Shown here one piece after another: positions 5,820-11,201 of a stretch of DNA of 11,201 nucleotides. Both the position numbers and the translations under genes were made by a program. The stretch comes from Litorivivens sp041625495 (lineage in GTDB: Bacteria > Pseudomonadota > Gammaproteobacteria > Pseudomonadales > Spongiibacteraceae). A model generated the notes under the pieces. That model made no database searches and was not told the DNA's origin. It saw nothing but the letters and a program-made list of their open reading frames with translations. Within the stretch, counting starts at the first letter, position 1, and the number at the start of each line of letters is the position of its first letter. The DNA lies in NCBI RefSeq assembly GCF_041625495.1, contig NZ_JBFJTH010000128.1, positions 1 to 11,201 of the forward strand, written 5' to 3'.

Positions 5820-7748
5820 ATGGCTAGCAACAACGGACACGACGCGTTTATCCAGTCGCTGGAATCGTTCACCGATCAGCATCGCTCCCGACAGTGGGAA
5901 GGAACCTTTGCGGATTACCTGGAACAAATAGTTCAGCCTAAACCCACCCTGGCCACTCGCAACAGCCACCAGTACACCTGGGACATGCTGCGCTGGATGC
6001 AGGCAAACGAGGAAAGCGGCGAGGGAAAACTCAAACTTTTTTCCCGCGAGCTTTACGGAATTGACCCAGCGCTGCAACGCATCGTTGACTATTTCAAGGC
6101 TGCTGCGGCGGGCTCTGAAGTTGGACGCCGTCTTTTGTTGCTGCTCGGCCCGCCTTCCGGCGGTAAATCAAGCCTCGTTATTTTGATGAAACGTGGTATG
6201 GAGGAATACAGCCATACCGACGACGGGGCGCTTTACGGACTGAAAGGTTCACCGCTGCACGAAAATCCACTGTGCCTTGTTCCTCACACACTGCGCGCAG
6301 AATTCCGAGACACCTATGGCGTAGACATTCAGGGCGAGCTATCTCCATACGCACAATCGATCCTCGAGCAAGAGTACGAGGGCGATTTTATGCGCTATCC
6401 GGTGGAAAGAATTTTTCTGTCGGAATCGAAACGAATGGGCGTTGGCACCTACGCGCCACATGACCCGACAACCGCCGACATAGCCGACTTGATCGGTTCT
6501 GTCGATCTGGCAAAAGTTTCCGAGTTCGGCGATGAAGGCGATCCACGCGCTTGGTCCTGGTCGGGTGCAGTTTACTCTGCCAGCCGCGGCCTGCTGGAAA
6601 TGATCGAGATTCTCAAAGTTAAGCGCGAATTTCTTTACCTGTTGCTGACACTCACTCAGGAAAAAAACGTAAAAGTCTCTCGCTTCCCGCTGATTCATGT
6701 GGACGAGACCATCATTGCTCACACTAACCTCGCAGAATTTCGAAAATTTCTACAGGAAAAAGAGAACGAAGCGCTGCTCGATCGCATGGTGATTGTGCAG
6801 GTTCCTTACACGATGAACTACCGCGAAGAATCGAAAATCTACCGCAAGTTAATTGCGCAGGCCCCGACCTTCCGCAATGTTCATCTCGACCCACACGCAC
6901 TGCGCCTAGCCGCTCTGTTTGCCGTACTGTCTCGCCTGAAACCGTCGGAACGCGAAGATCTCGACCTTTCGAAAAAAGTACGACTCTACGCCGGCGATGA
7001 TGTGGAAGGTTTCTCACGCAATGAACTCGAGAAAATTCGCAATGAGTATCCGGACGAAGGCCTGTCCGGAGTATCACCCCGCTTCGTGGTCAACGCGCTT
7101 TCTAACGCGATCTCACGCTCAGAAGCCGAAAGCCTAACGAGTATGGAAGTCTTGGTCACGCTTAAAGACTCGATTGAAAGTGACGCCCGAATGGACGCAA
7201 AACAGAAACGCGAGTGGGTCGATTTTCTCGTCACAGCGCGTAAGGACTTCTACAATCACTGGGTTAAGGAAGATGTGCACAAAGCGCTGTTTGTCTCTTT
7301 CCAGGAAGAAAGCGAAAGTCTGCTCGAAAAGTATCTAGACGAAGTAGAAGCGGCCCTCGACAAACGCGAGGTGAAAGACCCTATCACCAACGAAACTCGC
7401 GACCCAGACGAACGCTTCCTGCGTGCGGTTGAAGAAAAGATCAATGTCTCTGACGCCGGCAAGCAGACTTTCCGCCAAGAAGTGGTTCGCAAGGCCATGG
7501 TGGCTTACAAAAATGGCGAGAAATTCACACTCGATTCTCATGCTCGCCTGAAAGAGGCGATGGAAAAATACCTTTTCGAAGAGCGTCGCGATGTACTGCG
7601 GTTAGTGAGTTCGATTTCACGCCCGGACGATGAAGCGCAGGAAAAAATCGCGGCGGTAGAAGAACGGTTGATCAAGGAATACGGCTACGACAAGCACAGT
7701 GCCCGCGAGGCACTCAACTATGTAACAACGCTGCTCTCGCAAGAATAG
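5820..7748 (+). CDS. prkA: PrkA-type AAA+ serine protein kinase/ATPase (YeaG family)
   Basis: This cytoplasmic protein of 642 residues is close in length to E. coli YeaG. The order is an N-terminal PrkA AAA domain and a C-terminal PrkA kinase-like domain. Visible motifs are Walker A GPPSGGKSS (110-118), the Walker-B-like RGLLEMIEILK (256-266), the sensor-1-like AHTN (300-303), a possible arginine finger in LLDRMVIVQVPY (Arg322), and the late conserved GVSPRFVVNALSNA and LDEVEAALDKREVKDPITNE regions. Family members have been described as serine kinases and, in Bacillus, as an ATP-dependent protease, so the biochemical role is not settled. In enterics it supports survival under nitrogen starvation and stationary phase. 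It heads an operon with yeaH and spoVR; a hairpin separates it from yeaH. The identification is very secure. Confidence 0.95.
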   Translation: MASNNGHDAFIQSLESFTDQHRSRQWEGTFADYLEQIVQPKPTLATRNSHQYTWDMLRWMQANEESGEGKLKLFSRELYGIDPALQRIVDYFKAAAAGSEVGRRLLLLLGPPSGGKSSLVILMKRGMEEYSHTDDGALYGLKGSPLHENPLCLVPHTLRAEFRDTYGVDIQGELSPYAQSILEQEYEGDFMRYPVERIFLSESKRMGVGTYAPHDPTTADIADLIGSVDLAKVSEFGDEGDPRAWSWSGAVYSASRGLLEMIEILKVKREFLYLLLTLTQEKNVKVSRFPLIHVDETIIAHTNLAEFRKFLQEKENEALLDRMVIVQVPYTMNYREESKIYRKLIAQAPTFRNVHLDPHALRLAALFAVLSRLKPSEREDLDLSKKVRLYAGDDVEGFSRNELEKIRNEYPDEGLSGVSPRFVVNALSNAISRSEAESLTSMEVLVTLKDSIESDARMDAKQKREWVDFLVTARKDFYNHWVKEDVHKALFVSFQEESESLLEKYLDEVEAALDKREVKDPITNETRDPDERFLRAVEEKINVSDAGKQTFRQEVVRKAMVAYKNGEKFTLDSHARLKEAMEKYLFEERRDVLRLVSSISRPDDEAQEKIAAVEERLIKEYGYDKHSAREALNYVTTLLSQE

Positions 7749-7760
7749 GCGAGTGCTAAC

Positions 7761-7778
7761 GGCGCGCAAAAGCGCGCC
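7761..7778 (+). promoter_or_regulatory. Perfect GC hairpin between prkA and yeaH
   Basis: GGCGCGC (7761-7767) and GCGCGCC (7772-7778) form a perfect 7-bp all-GC stem with an AAAA loop, 12 bases after the prkA stop codon. No T-tract follows, so full intrinsic termination is unlikely. A role in partial attenuation, RNase protection of the prkA mRNA or processing is more likely. The yeaH Shine-Dalgarno (GGAGG from 7803) lies outside the stem. Confidence 0.55.
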
Positions 7779-7811
7779 ACAAAGGGCCCCGCAGTTGGGC
7801 TGGGAGGAGGC

Positions 7812-8990
7812 ATGTTTCTTCAGGATGGTGGTCAGGGAAACAGCCACAGACACTGGTACGATCTCTTTTCGCGCGGCACTCGTGACTGGTTGCGGCACAA
7901 CGAAAAGGTTAGGGAAGCCGTGCGCGAGCACCTTCCCGAAATGATCGCCAAGTCCGATGTTTTATCCCGCCCCGAAAATCGTACGGTACAAGTTCCCGTC
8001 AAGTTTCTGGAGCACTACCGCTTTACTCTTCGAAATAGCGACGAGCAGAGTGGCGCGGGGCAGGGACAGGCCGATGCTGGCGATACTTTACGACAAGCCC
8101 AACCGGGTCAGCCCGGCGGGCAAGATCAGGGCGGCGGCGAGGGCGAAGGACAATTCGACTTCGTACTCGAATTTAAAACGGACGATATCCTCGATTGGCT
8201 TTGGGAAGAGCTGAAACTCCCCAACCTTCAGCCTAAAGAGGGCAGCAATGTCGACGTAGATGAATACGTGCGCGAGGGCTGGGACAAACGCGGCGCCCGC
8301 TCGCGGCTTGATCGCCGCCGCACCATGAAAGAAGCGATCAAGCGTCGCACAGCCGTTCCAGACACACCCGTTCCCATTAGCAACGACGATCTGCGCTTCC
8401 GTCAGCTGGCACGTAAGCGACAGCCTACGACCAACGCGGTAGTGATATTCCTGCTGGATGTATCCTCCAGTATGGACGAACACTGCCGCAAACTGGCCAA
8501 GAGCTTTTTCTTTTGGGCGCTACAGGGAATCCGACGCCAGTTCAGTCATATTGACACGGTATTCATCGCGCACAGCGTGGAAGCTTTTGAGTTCGAAGAG
8601 GAAGAATTTTTCCAGGTAAGCGGCCAGGGGGGAACCAAGTCATCTACCGCGCTGGAACTGGCGGAACAAGTGCTCACAGATCGCTTCGATACATCCCAGT
8701 ACAACTGTTACCTGTTTTATGCAACAGATGGTGAAAATTTCAGTAATGACCGGGAGCAGTCCGCCGCCAGCCTGGCGCGACTCGCACCACTACTCAACTT
8801 CGCGGGCTATGCCGAGGTATCGCACAGTAACACGCGACGCTTAAACACAGAAGTAGGTCGCCTCTGGCAACAACTGGCAGATAACGGCCACCCTTGTGGC
8901 AGCTATTCTTTGGCGAGTGACAACGATATCTGGCCGGCAATCAAGGCCTTTTTCACCGATCAGGCTGCGCGACAACAGGTGGACGTATGA
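7812..8990 (+). CDS. yeaH: YeaH/YhbH family protein (DUF444), VWA-like
   Basis: This 392-residue partner of PrkA has three parts. The N-terminal basic helical segment (1-75) is followed by a Gly/Gln-rich low-complexity linker (about 80-113). The C-terminal half has a von Willebrand factor A-like fold, with a MIDAS-type metal site at DVSSSMD (Asp216, Ser218, Ser220), GGT (Thr275) and ATDGEN (Asp306). VWA proteins beside AAA+ ATPases often act as adaptors, as in MoxR-VWA and RavA-ViaA pairs; the same is inferred here. The ATG at 7812 has a strong GGAGGAGG upstream. The gene follows prkA by 63 bases, and its last 4 bases overlap spoVR, so translational coupling is expected. No signal peptide is seen, so it is cytoplasmic. 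Its exact function is unknown in any species as far as I know. Confidence 0.93.
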   Translation: MFLQDGGQGNSHRHWYDLFSRGTRDWLRHNEKVREAVREHLPEMIAKSDVLSRPENRTVQVPVKFLEHYRFTLRNSDEQSGAGQGQADAGDTLRQAQPGQPGGQDQGGGEGEGQFDFVLEFKTDDILDWLWEELKLPNLQPKEGSNVDVDEYVREGWDKRGARSRLDRRRTMKEAIKRRTAVPDTPVPISNDDLRFRQLARKRQPTTNAVVIFLLDVSSSMDEHCRKLAKSFFFWALQGIRRQFSHIDTVFIAHSVEAFEFEEEEFFQVSGQGGTKSSTALELAEQVLTDRFDTSQYNCYLFYATDGENFSNDREQSAASLARLAPLLNFAGYAEVSHSNTRRLNTEVGRLWQQLADNGHPCGSYSLASDNDIWPAIKAFFTDQAARQQVDV

Positions 8991-10375
8991 GTTCAGACAT
9001 GAACAGCACCCTAGCCGATACCATTCCCAAAATGGAGGCATTAGCCAAAGATCAGGGGCTTGATTTTTTCCCGGTAGATTTCGAACTGGTACCGCCCAGC
9101 TTCATGATGGAAGTAGCCGTCTACGGCCTGCCAGTGCGGATGCCGCATTGGTCTTTTGGGCTGCGCTGGATATACCAGATGATTCAGCACCGGATGGGGC
9201 ACTCAAAAATATTTGAGGTGGTTTTTCCCGGCAATCCCAACCGCGCTTACTTGGTGAATACCAACAGCTTGCATGAAAACACGTTGGTAGTGGCCCATGT
9301 ACTGGGCCACGCCGATTTCTCGCGCAACAATATTTCTTTTGCCCGCAGTCAGGAACAGGTGGGCTACCATATCGTTGAACAGGCTGCGGCCCATGCCCAC
9401 CGCATTGACGAAGTCATCAAAGAATTCGGCGAGCAACGTGTGGAACAGGTACTCGACTGCGCACTGTCACTAGAACCGCACATCGACACCCAGCAGCTAC
9501 TTAATCGAAAAAAATACCCCACCAAACGCAGCACCGAAACCAAACCAGCAGCGGAAGGATTTCACGGCCGCTATGCCGAACTTCCCGGAGAAGAATTCCC
9601 CAGCAGCGAACCGCGCACCACGCCATTGCCTGTACCGCCAAAACCGGAAAAAGACCTCCTGTGGTTTATCGCGAACTACGCACCGGAAATGGAGGACTGG
9701 GAACGAGATATCTTTCTCGCTGTGCGCAAAGAAGCTTGGTATTTCCAGCCAGTATTTAACTGTCAGATCATGAATGAGGGGTGGGCGAGCTACTGGCATT
9801 CGCGCCTGCTGCGCGAAGCAGATTTTCTGCCCTCTTCCATGTATGTCGATTGCATGAAAACCCATTCCGACGTTGTCAGCCCCTATGCCGGTGACCAGCA
9901 AGTTGCACTCAAGCTAAACCCTTATCATGTCGGCTACGTGATGTGGGAAAAAATCATCGCCGAGCAAGGGCTCGAGACAGCACGTCGAATCATGGAACAG
10001 GAAGACGATTTTGGTTTTATACGCAATCACCTGTGCCGCGAACTGGCCGACGACATGCGGCTGTTCTCGTTTAATGCAAAACGCAATGGTGAAATCAAGG
10101 TCGCTGAAAACAGCCTGGACACACTTCACGAGAATATTCTCGCACCAAAGTTCAACTTCGGCGCACCTCGCGTTGTCGTCGACGAACTCAAACCGGACGG
10201 CTCTCTTGTGCTGCGCCACGAAAGCGGCATCGACGGCCGGGGGCTCGAGCTGGAGCGCGCGCGCAAAGTGCTGACTTACATCGCAAACATTTGGAAGCGT
10301 CCGGTAAAGTTGATCACATTGGATGCGCAGGACCAGGAGGTGTTGATCTCGCCGCCGGAAAATGCTGAGGCCTGA
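8987..10375 (+). CDS. spoVR: SpoVR family protein (YcgB type)
   Basis: This 462-residue cytoplasmic protein belongs to the SpoVR family. It was named for spore-cortex formation in Bacillus but is common in non-sporing proteobacteria as YcgB. Conserved segments are FFPVDFELVPPSFMMEVAVYG (split here as 27-47), MPHWSFG (52-58), NSLHENTLVVAHVLGHADF (93-111), EKDLLWFIANYAP (221-233), IMNEGWASYWH (261-271) and LNPYHVGY (310-317). Several invariant-looking His and Glu residues (His104, His108, Glu264, His271) could bind metal, an inference only. A Pro/Thr-rich linker spans about 196-220. It starts by a 4-base ATGA overlap with yeaH and has AGGTGG nearby upstream. Length is nearer to Bacillus SpoVR than to the longer E. 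coli YcgB. It is the third gene of the stress operon; molecular role unknown. Confidence 0.94.
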   Translation: MSSDMNSTLADTIPKMEALAKDQGLDFFPVDFELVPPSFMMEVAVYGLPVRMPHWSFGLRWIYQMIQHRMGHSKIFEVVFPGNPNRAYLVNTNSLHENTLVVAHVLGHADFSRNNISFARSQEQVGYHIVEQAAAHAHRIDEVIKEFGEQRVEQVLDCALSLEPHIDTQQLLNRKKYPTKRSTETKPAAEGFHGRYAELPGEEFPSSEPRTTPLPVPPKPEKDLLWFIANYAPEMEDWERDIFLAVRKEAWYFQPVFNCQIMNEGWASYWHSRLLREADFLPSSMYVDCMKTHSDVVSPYAGDQQVALKLNPYHVGYVMWEKIIAEQGLETARRIMEQEDDFGFIRNHLCRELADDMRLFSFNAKRNGEIKVAENSLDTLHENILAPKFNFGAPRVVVDELKPDGSLVLRHESGIDGRGLELERARKVLTYIANIWKRPVKLITLDAQDQEVLISPPENAEA

Positions 10376-10513
10376 GCCCTGCATTCTGGCTGGCGCGATG
10401 TAGACACGCCATTCGCCAATACCGGCGCTCCTTTTATGAGCAATACAAATCTCTCTACCCGCCGCATTTCCTTATACAAACCGATCCAAGACCCAGCGCT
10501 TAAACGCCGACAA

Positions 10514-11155
10514 TCAGCCGCGCGGTAGCTGCGCCTCCAACGCACTGATCAGGAACGGCAACCCCAGCGTTAGCTGATCCCTTCTAACTACCCTATCCAG
10601 ATCCGAAGCAGCTTCCAGGCGCCGGCGGTCGGCATTTTGCAGGTAAGCATGGGTAAGGGCCGTTAGGGCCTCACCCCCTTGCGCTCCAGCAGATAACGGC
10701 CGCAGTGAGGCGTGTAGGCACACAGCACCGATCACAAGCTGAAGCATGGCAAACAGTGCCTCAAGCGCCTGCTCGGTGTTGAAACCGGCAGCGCAGAGCT
10801 TGTTTACAAAGGCATCGATAACGGCGTTGGCCTGCCCGCCGAGGCGCAGCGAGCCAAGCAGCGGCACCCAACTGGTCTCCGCGCACAGCGCGGTATACAT
10901 GCCGTTTGCGACGTGTCTCACCCAATCCTGCCATGGCAGATCCTGCGTGGGCAGCACATCGGCGCGCACGATCATTTCTTCCAGCGCTGCCGCTAACAGT
11001 TCATCCTTGTTAGCGAAGTGCTTGTACAGGGCCATCGGGCTGACTCCCAGTGCCAGCGCGACCCGACGCATCGTCAACTTATCGACGCCCACCTCGTCAA
11101 TCACTTCCAGCGCGGCGTCAACAAAGTTCTGAGGGTTCAACGCAGCTTTGGTCAT
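10514..11155 (-). CDS. TetR/AcrR-family transcriptional regulator
   Basis: This 213-residue regulator has a typical TetR helix-turn-helix at about residues 27-50 (LTMRRVALALGVSPMALYKH then FANKDELLAAALEEM). The C-terminal domain resembles the TetR_C_1-type set: PWQDWVRHVANGMYTALCAETSWVPLL around 72-98 (interrupted here only by length) and a later helical core QALEALFAMLQLVIGAVCLH. The start ATG at 11155 has GAAGGAG nine bases upstream on the minus strand. The gene converges on spoVR with a 138-base gap and is unlikely to belong to that operon. Its promoter and a small inverted repeat lie at the right edge, so the probable target is itself or a gene beyond the window. The ligand is unknown. 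Confidence 0.87.
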   Translation of the reverse strand: MTKAALNPQNFVDAALEVIDEVGVDKLTMRRVALALGVSPMALYKHFANKDELLAAALEEMIVRADVLPTQDLPWQDWVRHVANGMYTALCAETSWVPLLGSLRLGGQANAVIDAFVNKLCAAGFNTEQALEALFAMLQLVIGAVCLHASLRPLSAGAQGGEALTALTHAYLQNADRRRLEAASDLDRVVRRDQLTLGLPFLISALEAQLPRG

Positions 11156-11175
11156 GCCAATCGACTCCTTCGTTT

Positions 11176-11193
11176 ACATATCAGTGTGACTGA
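11176..11193. promoter_or_regulatory. Candidate operator upstream of the third TetR gene
   Basis: TCAGT-GTG-ACTGA (11181-11193) is a perfect 5-bp inverted repeat with a 3-base centre, 25 bases upstream of the start codon. It overlaps ACATATCA (11176-11183), the same 8-mer as one arm of the P450 operator candidate at 916-923. On the minus strand a GATATG element here could serve as a -10 box, but no good -35 is visible before the window ends. Confidence 0.35.
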
Positions 11194-11201
11194 CAAGGAA
11201 A

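Noticed and set aside
5652..6077. 141-codon frame on the minus strand across the prkA start
   Set aside because: It is antisense to the conserved PrkA N-terminus and has no family features.
10391..10411. TGGCG/CGCCA stem after spoVR as a terminator
   Set aside because: Only 5 bp with an 11-base loop and no T-tract; too weak to call.
10276..10545. 89-codon minus-strand frame between spoVR and the third TetR gene
   Set aside because: It spans the spoVR 3' end and the TetR 3' end with no ribosome-binding site or family resemblance.

Overview
The window looks like chromosomal DNA from a free-living, probably marine or aerobic heterotrophic gammaproteobacterium. The evidence is the RNase Z, the prkA-yeaH-spoVR gene order typical of Gammaproteobacteria, three TetR-family regulators, a cytochrome P450 and a luciferase-like (F420-type) oxidoreductase. 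That mix fits lineages such as the OMG/Spongiibacteraceae-Halieaceae group, but this placement is inference; no rRNA or other taxonomic marker is present. No mobile element, CRISPR array, tRNA or rRNA was seen.

Left part (1-4495), catabolic and regulatory genes. A cytochrome P450, cut off by the left edge, is read leftwards and stands back-to-back with a TetR regulator. The gap between them holds a good sigma-70-type promoter for the P450, with an 8-bp inverted repeat lying over its -35 and -10 boxes; this is a plausible TetR operator. Next comes a leftward pair: a luciferase-like oxidoreductase followed by a membrane-anchored PHB-depolymerase/feruloyl-esterase-type hydrolase. A strong hairpin abuts the hydrolase start codon. 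A second TetR regulator, with a TTG start, diverges from this pair.

Middle (4496-5819). RNase Z (rnz) follows. A perfect TATAAT lies 6 bases before its ATG and there is no Shine-Dalgarno sequence, so the gene may be transcribed as a leaderless mRNA. A 308-base gap follows with A-rich DNA, three TTCCCCA repeats in helical phase, a CCACGTGG palindrome and a possible promoter.

Right part (5820-10375), a three-gene stress operon: prkA (AAA+ serine kinase/ATPase, YeaG type), yeaH (DUF444, von Willebrand A-type protein) and spoVR (YcgB type). The last two overlap by 4 bases. prkA and yeaH are separated by 63 bases holding a perfect 7-bp GC hairpin, which could set different levels for the kinase and its partners. 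In relatives this set is induced by starvation or stationary phase; its molecular job is still poorly defined. A third TetR gene, read leftwards, converges on spoVR, with its promoter region and a small inverted repeat at the right edge.

The most interesting elements are the prkA-yeaH-spoVR module with its structured control regions, the P450 operator-promoter and the probable leaderless rnz. The gene families are known; what may be new is the regulatory architecture.
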